Assembly: GCA_015832175.1 (NCBI GenBank) | Contig: WJXW01000005.1 | Location: forward strand, 992,001-1,056,000 | DNA length: 64,000 nucleotides | Source of the DNA: Paraphaeosphaeria minitans | Taxonomy: Eukaryota > Ascomycota > Dothideomycetes > Pleosporales > Didymosphaeriaceae | Reading direction: 5' to 3' | Shown: positions 11,010 through 24,200 of the stretch, one piece after another | Layout of the letters: each line of letters starts with the position of its first letter | Position numbering within the stretch: position 1 is the stretch's first letter | The notes under the pieces: generated by a model | The model's input: only the letters and a program-made list of their open reading frames with translations | What the model was told of the DNA's origin: nothing | Database searches by the model: none | Translations under genes and position numbers: made by a program

Positions 11010-13586
11010 TCAATGATTCTTCCTATTCGCATTGGCGACTGCACTGTTCAATGCCGCTGTGACATCAACATGGAACAGAGGCCTGTTCAAACCCTGCACC
11101 ACCGCAATCTTAGATGGCTTCGAGTGGGATTGACCGTACGCCTTGGTTTGGTTGAGCTTCTTGTCCAACGAATCCTCATCGGATGAAGAAATTCGGCGCT
11201 CCTCAATATCGTCGTCGGGCTGACCCTCTTGTTTCGCTGCTACCCTCAACGCCTTCCTGTGCTCCCTGGCTTCTACATCTGCCGCGACGCTGTGGCCACC
11301 GCCGAGTTCGGCCACACTGAAGATGGGCTTCCACCGAGTCATGACCGAACCTTCGGGCTCTGGTGTATAGTATCCGAATCCAGCAGCGGCAAGCGCTCGT
11401 TTGGTCCAGCGGTTATTGATGTTGCAGAAATGCCAGTCGACAGTATCCGGAGCAACATAGCTGTCGAGCTGGTTTCGTACATCGATCAGGTTCTGCATCG
11501 AAGTGAGATCAACATTGTTGACTGAAGACAAGTCGAGGATAATAGCTTTAAGAGTGGGGAGATGGTCAGTTGATTCTGCGAGCTTGCCACGGCGTGGGCC
11601 AGGGTCGTTCCAAGGACGATCCTAAGTACGTTAGCTCAAGTTCATGCTGTGTTCACATCACTGATGGTTAACTTACGCCAAGTCTGGGATAGCTATTGGG
11701 GTTGGTACGCCGAGTTTTCTTGAAAATAGTGTCCGTGAGCTCGTCCAGGTAGTGGTTGCAGTTAGGGTAGTTGAAGCCTTCCGAGAAGCGATAAATGAAG
11801 ATACCAGGATACGGGTCTTCGAGGGTAATTTCAGGATTGCTACCATCGTGGTGATCGATCGGTAGATAGACGTCCCGAACAGAGTCTTCATTTTCAGCCG
11901 GGTTGCGACGCTCGGGCCTGTCACCAAACTCCTTATCTTCCCCGGCGGGATCGAGAAGATGATCTCCAATCACAGAGTGGACTCTTGCTTTGCCAAGGAA
12001 ACGACCACGGGCCTTGAAAGCTCGAAATACCCAGATAGCGGCAGAAACAGAGATGGTAGTGTATATCCCGTCCTCGATGCTGCTGAAGACAGTCACGAGC
12101 ACACCTGCGAGGAAGATAACGACTTCCAATGGTGATATCCGCCAAAACTGGTATACAGTGTTCGGAGGGGTAATGAGATCTCCCACCGCATGGATGATGA
12201 CAGCTGAAAGAGCAGCGTTTGGAATGTACCAGAACATAGCCGGGAGTGCGTAGATGGCTAGCAATACGACCAGAGCAGTGATGACACCAGCGAATGGAGT
12301 GCGTACACCAGCTTTGGCCTTGATGGCAGTACGAGAGAATGAACCAGTAGCGGGGTAGCCTCCGAGGAACGGACCAAGCACGTTGGTGATACCGATGGCG
12401 ACGAGTTCCTGGGAGGGGTCGATCTTGTAGTTGTTCACGCGGCCGAACGACTTTGAGATGGAGATATGCTCGATCAGAAGCACAATTACGGTCGATGGAA
12501 GCTCAGAAGCGAACGCCGAGATGATATCAGTCGTGATATGAGGTACTCGAGCGTGCTTGAAGCCTCGCGGTACGTCCCCTAGCACTGAGATTCTCGGCTT
12601 GTGTCGGTGGTTCTTGTTGATGCCATAGCTGATAGCAACGTAGAGGAGCACAACGAATGCCGTTCGGAGAGTGTTGATGAAGAAGATGGTCTTCGCTCTG
12701 CTCGGGTATCGCTTTGCAAGTTGCGAACACGTGATGCGTATGATATAGAGCATCGCCAATGCCGTCAGTCCGATGGCGGCGTTCAGGTCAGAACGTCCTA
12801 GATGTTTCAAAATATTGATGATCACTTTGTAGGTTGCATCGCGCTTAGAGAAGCCGGTGATTCCCATCATCGCAGGTATCTGTCCGGCGGCAATGTTTAT
12901 GGCCGAACCGGTCATGAAGGCTGAGATAGCGGGTAGTGTGATGAAGTCCACCAACCAACCGGCACGGATGAGTCCAATGAACAGCACGATGGACCCTGCA
13001 ATTACGGCGAGTGATGAGGCTATGACATCGGCGGGAACGTCAGGAATCTTGGCCTGAGCTTTGATGACAACATTGCCGGTGACGGTGGATAGCACGGCCA
13101 CAGGACCGATGGTGATGTCCTTGGAGGTTGCGAAGAACCAGTATAGAAGCACGCCCATGAACGAGGAGTACAGGCCGAATTCAGGTGCCAGTTGCGCGAG
13201 CTTTGCGTATGCCATACTCTGGGGAACAACAACAGCGCCGACGGTGATACCTTGGCTATGTGAGAAAGGGTGGTATACCACCAGGAAGGGGTGAACATAC
13301 CTGCTACTAGATCTCCAATGAGCCATTGGGAGTTGTAGCGAGTGATCCACCTCAGGAAAGGGAAGAGGCCGATGAAGTAATTCTTGAGTTCCCGGCCGTT
13401 TGGTGTAACATCGCGAATCCATTCCCAGGCGGTTGGCTCTTCTTCGACATATGTGTCGGCAGAACCGATTGAGAAGACACTCTCGCCGCGTGTGACGCGT
13501 TCGGAGCCGGTCTCGTGGCGGTAATGCAGGTCGATACCCAGGACCTTGGCCAGTCCTTGGGTGACCTTGGTGCTTGTGAAAGCCAT
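11010..13586 (-). CDS. SulP-family sulfate permease
   Basis: Three exons, 13586-13301, 13250-11677 and 11621-11010 (introns 50 and 55 bp), giving 823 aa. Residues 1-90 are a cytosolic N-terminus. The first transport motif (DLVAGITVGAVVVPQSMAYA) spans the first splice junction, which uses an unusual AAG acceptor but is fixed by this motif. About 12-14 hydrophobic segments follow, including ATGSFSRTA, characteristic of SulP proteins. The C-terminal STAS domain starts near residue 580 (PGIFIYRF) and includes ILDLSSVNNVD. A Ser/Asp/Glu-rich loop (ERRISSSDEDS) precedes the tail. Fungal members import sulfate with protons at the plasma membrane and feed methionine and cysteine synthesis. A longer in-frame reading upstream of 13586 lacks this family's start and is not used. 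Confidence 0.95.
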
Positions 13587-15034
13587 GGCTGGAGTGACAA
13601 GAAGGGAGCCTGAACCAAGAGAACGAGGGAGCAGGACGGCCTGCTATTGCTCTGTTATAGTAGGACAAGCGTGACAAGCTTTGACAATAGTGCACCGACA
13701 CGGGCTCGGCGGCTGGGCTATATAGACCCTGCGTGCGGCGTTGCTTTTGAGCGAACCGACAAGCTCTGGATCTTGTGGAGAGGCAGCCCTGACAAGCCAC
13801 AGATTGGAAGAGGGATGGCGTAAGCTTTAGGACCTGCGGCTCCGGACTGACTGATACGAAGGTGGGATTGCGTGACGGGCAAGATTTGCAAATAGATGCG
13901 CAGGCGCAGAGAGGGAAGGCAAAATCGATGACGAAGCTTCCAGCGTGCTGAATGTTAGCCAACAGGGCTCACAACCTCTCTCCACAGCGCGGGGAGTGGG
14001 TTTGGACGAGGGAGTGGAAGAGAGAGCAGGTCCTTCCCTCTCGACACATCGGTCCAGAGGCCGCATCTCTGCGAAGCCTGACGAAATTGGCCCGAAAGCG
14101 CTGCGTAGTTCGGTAGAAGTTGTGGGTTTGATGGGTGGACGATGGAGCCATCAGGATCTGCGCGCGGGACGACAGGGATGTTGCAGCCGCGGTGCGCGAA
14201 GGTGCAAAACTCCCCGGGCTGTGAACCAATCACCACATCAGACGGGCGCAATTGCGTGCTTGATGCCGTCGATGTCGTTTTCCAGAGCGGGCACGCCAAC
14301 CGCGGAGAAGGCGAGTCTGATGAAAGACACGAAGCTCAACAGTGCGCCGCATCCCAGCACTAGACTATTGGCATGCACTGCTGCACGGCGTGTCGACAGA
14401 TTGTACCAGCGTCGCCATGCCGAAGAGCTGTTGTCTCGTCAAGCTTACTGTGAGAGACGCATTGGGCGACGTGCAGCTACCGGTAGCAGGAGCCTGGAGG
14501 GCAGAGCCACAGTGGCGGCATGCGTTCATGCACGTGGGGTCGCAGGTGTCCCAGGCTGCGTATCGGCTGTCAATCGACGGGATGGATGGTCCAGTTTGTG
14601 CGAGTGGAGGGTTCTATCCATGCCTGTGAAGTCTTGACCCAGTGCCAGTGTCGTTGCCCGTGTGGAATCGGACCCAGCGAGCGTTGTTTGCCCGAGGAAA
14701 GCCTGTGGGTGTGATGATTCGGGCTTGTTTCCGACCCGTCCAGCTCTTAGAGGGTTGCGTTGTACCTGCAACGCGCGAGGGCACGTCGTTTGGTCCACTC
14801 TCTGCGTCGGTAGAGTGTCCGCTATCGACATGGCATGTAGTGAGGTCGAATTTCAGTCAGCTACAGCTCGCGGGGCTCCGTTTCCTAAGTATGGATGAGC
14901 AGAGACTTGGATGCGACGAGCCGACGCCCGTTGCCAAGCCTACCGTACGTTCGTTTGCGACGTTCCGAAGACAGCCAACGCCAACGCCAAACAAGCACCA
15001 ACAACAACAACACTTGCACCCCGCATTGAGCGCC
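13587..15034. other. Divergent promoter region, sulfate permease / BUB2
   Basis: About 1.45 kb between divergent genes. A TATA-like run (13719-13724) sits about 135 bases upstream of the sulfate permease start. Several long open frames exist in the GC-rich part but show no protein character. Just before BUB2 the plus strand becomes CA-rich (about 14975-15020). Confidence 0.5.
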
Positions 15035-16202
15035 ATGCCGAACCTCGATATGCTGCTGTTGAAGGGCCCCTCCCCGGACCTTGAGGAGGGTCTTAATGAG
15101 CTGCGTTTTGCTATACTGGCCGACGGGATACCTGCAAACAGCGAGGGCATGGTTCGTCTCCACTACCGTGGCTGGCATGCCCCTCCGGCGCGACAGCCAA
15201 AATGAGGGGCCGCTACCGTCCAAACAACTACAGCCGTATGGATCTCTTACTAACTGCATACCATGACAGTCGGAGCTGCGCATGTACATGTGGCTCATAC
15301 TGCTCAACACGCCGCCGCTGAAAACCGACGTCTACCTCGACCTTGTCCGACAAGGCGCGTCGCCAGCGCATACCAAGATCCAGAACGACACCTTCCGTAC
15401 CTTCCAGGGCGATCCACTCTTCCGCCGTCGCGTCACCCAGAATAGTATTACGCGTGTACTCAACGCCGTCGCGTGGAGGCTCAACGATGCACATGAAGCA
15501 CGCGTCAACGGATGGCAGTCACCGCCGACGCTGTCCGAGTTTGGTGGCAGTCCTGATACTGCCATCATGTCCCGCCACTCGCTTGCCGTCAGCGTACGGA
15601 CGGATGCCTCGACTACCAACGACGCAGAGCAGATTGGCTACGTGCAGGGCATGAATGTCCTATGCGGTCCGTTTCTGTACGCCGCACGGAGCGAAGTCGA
15701 GGCCTTTACTGGTTTTGAGAGACTCATCACTCAGGAATGTCCCGGCTACGTGAGAGGATCCATGGAAGGAGTGCACAAAGGAGTGGCTTTGGTGGACCGT
15801 GTTCTCCAGGTCGTCGACGAGAAGCTGTACGCGCATCTGATGAGCTACCACATGGAGGCAAAAATATACGCCTTTGCTTCGGTCCTGACCATGTGTGCAT
15901 GCACGTCACCTCTTCCGGAAGTGCTCAAATTGTGGGATTTTCTGTTTGCCTACGGCCCACATTTGAATATCCTCTGCATTGTCGCTCAGCTCGTTTTGAT
16001 GCGAAATGATCTGCTGAACAGCTCCAGGTCCGCCATAACTTGTAATACACATTGAGATGCCGCTAATTAGCATCGCAGCCCGAATCAGAAACTGCGGAGT
16101 TTCCCAGCGTTGAACGCCGGCGCGATCATTCCTCTGGCTACCGGCTTCACGAGCAAGATACCCGAAGACATGTACGAGGAGATCGTTAGCCACGCCAAAT
16201 GA
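15035..16202 (+). CDS. BUB2: BUB2/Cdc16-like TBC GTPase-activating protein
   Basis: Three exons: 15035-15151, 15270-16027 and 16079-16202 (introns 118 and 51 bp; the first uses a GTTCGT donor), giving 332 aa, close to the usual length. The protein is almost entirely a TBC (Rab-GAP) domain. Both catalytic fingers are present: IQNDTFR (I-x-x-D-x-x-R arginine finger) and YVQGMN (glutamine finger). The C-terminus SFPALNAGAIIPLATG...IPEDMYEEIV matches the Bub2/Cdc16 tail. With Bfa1/Byr4 it keeps the Tem1/Spg1 GTPase inactive at spindle pole bodies, holding back mitotic exit and septation when the spindle is misplaced. The start gives the conserved LDMLLLKG...ELR N-terminus. Confidence 0.92.
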
Positions 16203-18611
16203 GCTGCGAAGAAAGCAGTAGTCAATTCCGGAAAACCATGAACTTTCCAAGTCACGAATCATCCAATAGAGATACCCCAGCCTCCAACTGATGTATGGAC
16301 AGGCAAATGCCCGCCTAAAGCTTGCGGCATCTTATGTATGAGTTGCATTACAATTCATCACACTCCGGCTGGACCGCGAGCATACTCTTCGAACCCATTG
16401 TCCAGGTCTCTTCCGACACCTTGGGATGTGTCTGAAAAGCCTCAACTTCAAGTGAACCAAGCGCCCCATTTCCGAAGAGCACACTGCCTGGGCCCAGAGC
16501 CGTCAGGTTTCGCCTCCGGTCTCGGTACACAACCAAGTCGACCTCGCCGACCTTACATCTCAACCGCGTGCCCATGGCTTCAAGCCCAGGCACACGGTCC
16601 TCTCAATCCTTCCCGTCGATAGCTCCACTACCGCCACCCACCGCGCCACTCCCGTAAAACCTTCTCAAGGCAAGACTGTCGCGTGCCCTCCGTCCGTGCC
16701 ACTCCCGGCAAGCAGCCCGCCCCCACACCACCAAGCGTAAAAGCCATTGCGAGATCCACTCCGGAAGACAACCCGCTCTTGCGCCACGCGGCCAGGCTCA
16801 AGCGAAGTCTCGAAAAAGTTTCACGATCTAGATGACCGAGCACGTCAACCAGGCTATGGAGTACGCAAGCACGCAAGCACGTGGCTTGGCGGTAGCGCGC
16901 CTCCACGCGCACTACCGCTGGCCAGACGATCGGGATATGGAAATTTGTGATCTCGGGTTGGGCGAGGGTATGTGCCATGGAGAGCTTGGGGCATCTCGAT
17001 CTAGTTCAGCTGCGTGTATGTATGGAGACTGCGGGCTTAAATCAGCCACGGTGTGCACAAATGCAGTGGATGCCACCACACCCCTGGTGTCTGCACATGA
17101 GCTCGATCGCATCATATGACCAGTTACAGGCCCACAGCACCGTCGCGACGATGAGTGATAATTTCCCCCCTCCCAATTGAGCTACAACACTTGTGCCCTG
17201 CATCCAGCTAAGCTGTACACGCTCATGCATTAGTAATCTAATCTGCTACGCTGTCGTACTTGTGTTTCTTCAGCTAGAAGCGCGACAGCGCTATTATCGG
17301 TAGATACCGTAGCCGCAATTACCTACGTACCATATACCGTAGTCTAGCGCGCCAGATCGTTCTTCCCAATTTTCAAAATCGATCATCCTCCGTGATAAAA
17401 AAATTTATAGAGGCCTGATCACATCCACTGACAGAGTGCTGCAGAAACTGTATACCATTGGACAGGTGCAGGTGCAGAAGGGCTGTTCCTTGACCCGCCT
17501 GCATGTTGCCTGCGATCACCGCGCCATGATGTCTCCATACACCGTAGACTAGGCGTCTCCGTGGCCTCGTCGTAGCGGAGGCACAAGACCTTCAGTCCGA
17601 CAGGTGAACACTGTATGATGCTTGGGTCGGAAACGATGGGGTGCACGTAGGGCCTTCAACTCGTCGAAGCCGGCGAACGAACCTAGCATGCCAATCTGCG
17701 AGGCATAAACGGGACAGAACCGGGCGGCCACTCCCAACTGCACATCATTCACTATGTAGGAGATCTTGAGTGACACGGGTGAGTACTACTCCTGGGTCCG
17801 AAAGGTGTCTCCAGGCTCGTGCACAACGAAAAACCAAGCAACCAAGTAGCGTACGAGATGCCTGGATGCGACTGCTGGTTGTGGGGCTTCTCGGACGTGT
17901 GGCCCGGTCGTTCTGCCGGTCAGGGAAAGACCACGAGCTCCCGTCCGAGTCGACGAGCTACGGGCCACACGCCGATGGTCAAACCAGAGTGCGTGAGTAG
18001 CCGGAACGCGTACCTGTAGCTGCCAATGCAAATGGAAGTACGTTAACAGAAAGAATCAGTGAGTCGGCGAGGCTCTGGTTGATAGAAGGGAACTGAGCGA
18101 GTCATAAAGAGACGGACATGTGTGTCAACACATGCCTGAGCGATTGAGCGATGGTGGTAGCATGTAGGTCTTAGACCATGTGCGGCCGAGATGATGGCAT
18201 GGTCGTAATCAAAGTGAGAAGTTGGAGGAAGGGACGATGAGTTCGAAAAGAAGCTGTGAGGGGAGAGGCACTTACTTGGTTGGAACACGCGACTTGGACA
18301 GGAATCTAGTCCATGGTTGAACGAACAGTGCATTGGTTCCACGTCGACTGGATACTCACTTTGATTTACTTGTAGATTCGAATTATGGTGAGCAAGTGCA
18401 CGTCGTCTCAACATCAACACTTCAATTTGAGCCAACCTGCATGATACTGAACGCCCAACGCCATCATATGAGGTATCACAACCCGAAACCAAACAGAAAC
18501 ACATATACCGACGTAAGGTAGTGCAACTTGTATACAGTGTTTGCCCAGTTTTCCAACATCCACAATTACCTTACACAATACCCACATCGAACGAACACTG
18601 AAGTTAGAGTC
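16203..18611. other. Long intergenic region with weak coding-like patches
   Basis: About 2.4 kb without a supported gene. Plus-strand text at 16574-16830 has protein-like composition in two frames (MASSPGTRSSQS; then KAIARSTPEDNPLLRHAARL), and a third frame from 16832 is also open, but no clean splice joins them. A minus-strand frame at 16348-16593 is also open. From about 17240 to 17410 the DNA is rich in TACCGTA/GGTAGATA words. Confidence 0.45.
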
Positions 18612-20427
18612 CTAACTCCTCTCTCCATTGGTATCCGTGGTTCCGTAGGTCCTCTTGCTCCTTCCGGTGATGTCCTGCCAAGTAGCGTTGAACCTTCGGC
18701 CGGTGCTCGCCAGCAAACCCTCCTCCTCTTCCTCCTCCAGGTCGCGGTCGATCTGTTCCTGGTCCAGCCTGGGCGTCTTGAATAGTGTCGTGAGGAATAC
18801 GATAAGGTAAACCCCCAAGAAAGCGAATTGCGCCCAGAACAGCACACCGCCAAAGAACGGGAAGTTGATGGTAACGCGATTGATAAAGGTGCTGAGAACG
18901 CTGGGCGTGCATACTTCGTTGGCGTAATGGTTGGTAGCCGCCTCTGTGCATGGCTTGATATCGGCCGGGAATTCTTTGCAGCTCGGCTGGGCGCCCGCAA
19001 TCAGCGGTTGGCGGTCGCAGAAGGTTTGAGGGCCGAAGGTGGCGTACTGAGGTGCGACGACCATGGCGACGGAGTAGTTGATAGCGAGTACAATAAGGTT
19101 CAAGAGAACGGTGGCCAGGAGCAAAGCCTGAGGAGAGGTATGACCCTTGCGGATCTTGAAGATGGTGAGCCACAGGAAGCGAATACCGACGGCTCCGATG
19201 CCAACAACGGAGGAGCAGAAGAAGAACAAAACGAGAAGTAAGAAAAGGACGTAATCGATGGGGAATATCTTAGATGACTTGACCAGAATCCAGTTGAGCG
19301 GCTGGAAAATGTTGATGTGACCCAGGATGTACCCGCAGCCGGCCTTGCATATGGAATTTTTAGCCTTGTCAATGCCAGTGATGAGCATGCTGGCGAAGAT
19401 GAGGAGCGCGAGTACCATTAAGAAAAGGCCTCCAATGAGCTTCAGGGGACGGAAGATGGCCTCGATCTTGATCCAGGTCTTGACAAGCCAATGCCTGTCC
19501 TCTCCGCTGGATTCAGCAGCAAGGCGCTCGCGGCGGATGAGTGTCCGCTCCTCACGGACCAAGGCTTCCAGTTCGCGGCGATCACGTGGGTCCAGTCCGC
19601 CATGGCGACCTTCACCGCGACCCTCTAGCTGTCTTTGACGCTCACGGTTCGACTCGAGTTGCGAGGCAGTGTTCGCGGCTAGCGATGGAGCGGAGACAGA
19701 TGGAGCTGACTTGATCATGGCGACAGGAAGGAGCGCAAGACCAGCTCCAGTGTAGAGTACGTAGAGAATGGTTCCAATAAGCATCAAAAGGCCGAGTGCA
19801 AAGGATAGAGCGCGCTCGCCGTCTAATACTGTTAGTCAGGCGCAAAATTACATGGGACGGCAACGTACGGTTTTCAGCCAGAAGATGCTTGAAGTAGTCA
19901 AGGTCCAGGCGGTCGTCGTCCTTTGCTTGCTTTGCGAACGGAACGAAGAATCCAATGAGGAAGATGATGACCACGAAAACGATGAAGGCAATGGTATACT
20001 TGAAAGCACCCCAGAATCTCTGTCCAGCAGTCTGCTCGCCATGTTCGGCGGCATCCTCATCGTATTCCTCATACCAGAAGTAGGTAAAGGGTACTACAAG
20101 CAAGCACAGCACGGCATCGAGTGAGTACAATGTGTAGTACACGATTTTGAGCGTGTAGAGAATACTCTCAACGCGCTCTGGGGTCGCCCAGTCCTTCTTC
20201 CGGCCTTGACTAGAGAGTGAGGTGGACGAGACGAGGGCGATGTCGACGGGCATGAGCAGCACCGTCGCCAGGAGGACGCTGGTGGTGAAGATGCATATCG
20301 TGGTGACGGATGCGGCACGGTCGCGGGGTGTCTGGTAGAGAAAGACGAAGATGGAGGCAATTGCCAGCAGGAGGACGATTGCGACGGCATATGCGACCCA
20401 GATCAAGCTGGTCTGTATGAGGGCCAT
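18612..20427 (-). CDS. LMBD1-like (probable lysosomal cobalamin transporter) membrane protein
   Basis: Two exons, 20427-19869 and 19822-18612, with a 46-bp intron (GTACGT donor, CTAAC branch), giving 589 aa. About nine hydrophobic segments are visible. The first five precede a long charged cytosolic loop rich in Arg and Glu (about residues 245-310, with [19 protein letters not shown] helix). The last segments are followed by an acidic tail ([14 protein letters not shown]). The splice point restores [13 protein letters not shown]. In animals LMBD1 helps vitamin B12 leave the lysosome. The fungal proteins carry the name by similarity only, and many fungi do not use B12, so the substrate is uncertain. 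A vacuolar membrane location is inferred. Confidence 0.85.
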
Positions 20428-21201
20428 GATGGCGGAGCTCCGGCAGCACCGAGTCGATCTCTGTACGTGAGGTCAGCGCTTGCCTGGTAGAATGATTCTT
20501 GTAGCTTCGGCAATGCTCTGGAAGCTGACCTTTTGGGTAAATGGCAGCGTGGGTCACGTCGAGGGAGGAGCGATGTGAAACAAGGAAGACTGGTGTGTTG
20601 CGAACATTGACGTAGATGATCGACAGCACAGCTGAGCAGCCGAAGAACATGGCCCAAGCTCCCTTTCGCTTTTCTTAGCAGGCTTAGACACATTCTGGCG
20701 CTTTAAGTGCGGTACAAAATTTAGTACGCCTGTACTAGTGTAAGCTCCTTTAAAATTCTGCAATAAAATTTTAACTACAACTATTAAATATTTGTAGCTT
20801 TAAAAAAAAAAAGAAAAAAAAACTATTAATAATATATTAATAATTAGCTAAAATAATAAAGAGCCAAAACATTGTGCGTAAAGAAGATATTATAACTTAC
20901 TAGTAATAGTTACAGGAATACTAGATTCCTTAACTAGTGGATAGAAGTTTGCACCACCACAGTTAGTCATCTACTGTCTAAGACCTCTTACAGCATGCAT
21001 GCGCCCCCGCTATGCTGCATCCGGGTTGCGTGCTTGGCGTGGAGCTTTCATTGCCTGAGACGCGCGGGAGATGATCGAACGCGAATAGCTGCCCGCGCCC
21101 GACGCACTTGACCTCGACCTCGACCTCAACCTCACTCGCGTCTGCGCCCGCGCCTCCCCGATATGATATGACAAGCAGTGGGACTGCGACACCACCAAAC
21201 C
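20428..21201. other. Intergenic with AT-rich island
   Basis: Divergent promoter region between the LMBD1-like gene and CFT1. It contains the AT-rich island described separately (20695-20965) and, close to CFT1, a GACCTC hexamer run at about 21108-21133. Confidence 0.6.
20695..20965. repeat. AT-rich island, possible RIP-degraded element relic
   Basis: About 270 bases of very AT-rich DNA with poly-A runs, TTAATAATATATTAATAATT-like words and no open frame, in an otherwise GC-balanced region. The borders with normal sequence are fairly sharp. Such islands in filamentous ascomycetes are often transposon remains mutated C to T by repeat-induced point mutation. No terminal repeats or coding remnants are visible, so that origin is inference. 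Confidence 0.5.
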
Positions 21202-24200
21202 ATGCAGTGCTACACTGAGATCGCGCCGCCGACAGCCGTCAGCCATGCCGTCCATCTTCCTTTCATCGCACCGAGGGCGCACAATCTCGTCGTCGCCAGG
21301 AACTCGCTGCTGCACATCTTCGAGCTCAGGTCGACGGTGACGGATGCTGCCACAAGTGACGACGCGGCGGAGAATGCAGGCCCGCTGCTGGACACTGAGG
21401 CGGTGGACCTGCCTCTGCAGCGGACAGAGAACACGGCCAAGCTGGTGCTGGTAGGCGAGTATCCCCTTGCCGGCACCGTGTTGTCGCTGGCGAGGGTAAA
21501 GGTGCTCAACACAAAGTCGAAGGCGGAGGCGTTGCTTGTGGCATTTCGAGACGCAAAGCTCAGCTTAGTGGAATGGGACCCGGAGACGTACAACCTCCAT
21601 ACCATATCAATACACTACTATGAGAATCCAGACTTGCCTGGGATATCGCCATGGTCCACTGAGCTCAAAGACACGTATAATTTCCTGACGGCAGATCCCA
21701 GCAACAGATGCGCTGCCCTCAAATTCGGCGAGCACAATCTTGCCATTCTGCCCTTCAGGCAGCGCGACGTGTTCGACGAGGAAGATGACCTTGACATGGA
21801 TGCTCAGAAGGACACCAAAATGCAAGACGCGAACGGCACTGAGCCCGAGCAAAAGACGCCCTATTCTGCCTCCTTTGTGCTGCCTCTCACCTCCCTCGAC
21901 CCGATCTTGACCCATCCCGTGCACCTCGCCTTCTTGCACGAGTCCCGCGAACCTACTTTTGGTGTCATCGCCTCGTCAAAAGCCACCGCACCGTCTTTGC
22001 TTCCCGAGCGGAAAGACCACCTCACTTATACTGTCTTCTCCCTCGACCTCGGAGACAAATCGTCCACCACACTTCACACCGTGCAAGGGCTACCCTACGA
22101 CCTCACAAGCGTCATGCCACTGCCATCGCCAATTGGCGGGGCTTTACTGCTCGGAAGCAATGAGGTTATACACGTCGACGTGGCTGGAAAAGCAACGGGA
22201 GTGGCTGTGAATGAATTTGCAAAGTCAAGCACAGCCTTCTCGTTGAAAGATCAAACGGATCTTGCTCTGCACCTCGAAGGCTGCCGCGTCGAGCTTTTGT
22301 CCCAGGATTCAGGCGACGTCCTCATCATCCTGAACGATGGCAGACTTCTCACGCTGACCTTCACCCTCGATGGCCGGACTGTGTCAGGAATGACTGTCCA
22401 GCGCGTCGCTGCCGAACATGGCGGTCAAGTTCTGAAGTCAGCAGCGTCATGCGTATCGAACCTGGGACGTGGAAGGATTTTCGTTGGCGGCGAAGACGGC
22501 GACTCTGTCCTCCTAGGCTGGCAAGCTGCAGGTAGAACCGCGGCGCTGGGCAGGAAGGCCTCGGAAGCTGGGACGGATGACGATATGGATGTTGAGGAGG
22601 ACGAAGAGGTTGATGACCTGGACGATGACCTCTACAATGACACGGCACCGGCTGTGAAAAAGATCACTGCGGCCGCTGCCGAACCCACTGCGCCAGGCAG
22701 CTACACATTTAGGATCCACGACATCCTACCAAGTATAGCCCCGATAAAGGATGTCATTCTGCACACGGATGCTGCAGCGCAGTACCCTACGACCGGCGAA
22801 ATCATGGCCGCATGTGGACGAGGTGCTGCTGGAAACGTTACTGCCCTCAATCGCGAGATAAATCTCACCAATCTTGCCCAGATTGACCTACCATCTGCGA
22901 AAGGCCTATGGGCCGTACACGCAAGGAAGCAAGCACCTGGCGGGATTACAGCCGACTTCGGCGAAGACACGGAGGCGAACTTCTCCGTAGACGCTGATTA
23001 TGACCAATACCTGGTCGTCAGCAAAACCGATGAAGATGGCAATGAGAACACAGTCGTGTACGAGGTCAGCGGCAAGGAACTAGAAGAGACCAGCAAAGGC
23101 GACTTTGAAAGAGAAGAAGGCTCAACCCTGAGTGTTGGTATGCTTGCAAAAGGAACCAAGATCGTCCAGATTATGCAGAGCGAGGCCAGAACTTATGACT
23201 CTGGTAAGTTCGACATCTACAGTTTTGTTTCCCATCCCCTCTGACCCATGAATAGAGTTAAACATGGAGCAAATCATTACCATGGAAGACGAGGATGGCA
23301 ACGAGGGTCTCCGTATCATCAATGCAACCTTCGCGGATCCATACATGCTCATACTGAGAGACAACTCCAGCGCCAAACTGTACAAAGCCAGCGGCGATGG
23401 CGAAGTGGAAGAAGTTGACGCCGATGGGCTTACTTCGACACAGTGGCTGTCTGCGTCCTTGTACAGATCCTCGGCTTCTGGTGAAATCTATGCGCTTCTT
23501 TTGACACATCAGGGTGGTCTGCATGTACGTTTTGATCACAAGCGCCGGTAGTTCAGTACTTACACGAGCAGATTTTTGCAACATCCGACATGAGCAGGCC
23601 AGCATACGTTGCTGAAGGCCTGGCTTTCCTTCCTAAATTCTTAACTGCAGAGTACTATCCGAAACGAAATACGTCCAAGTCGATCATCACCGAGATCATA
23701 GCGGCTGATATTGGCGATTCAACGTTACGATCACCACACCTGATTGTAAGATCGCCTTACCTCTCCAAAGTAAACTCGCACTGACCAACAGGTTCGCAAC
23801 TCTACCGATGATCTCATAATATACAAGGCTTTCCACTACCCTGCTAAATCAACCTCCGATCCCTGGACGACAAATCTGAGATGGATCAAGCTGCCCCAAC
23901 AGCACCTTCCAAAATACACAGACGAATTGGATGCATCAGACGATGAAGCTGGGTTGAGAAACACTCTACTAGCGGTAGACGACGTGTGCGGATATAGCAC
24001 GGTGTTCCAGAAAGGCACATCGCCTGCCTTCATCCTCAAGGAAGCTTCCAGCGTGCCCCGCGTCATTGGTTTGCATGGTAAAGCCGTCAAGGGATTAACA
24101 CGGTTCAACACATCTACGTGCCAGAAGGGCATCGCGTATCTCGACGCTGATGTGAGTTCTTTGGTCTCCTCTCGACTGCCTTACTTACAATGCATAGGGC

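Noticed and set aside
11668..13962. Longer unspliced frame for the sulfate permease
   Set aside because: The upstream text has no family likeness and skips the true first exon that encodes the conserved N-terminus up to the first transport motif.
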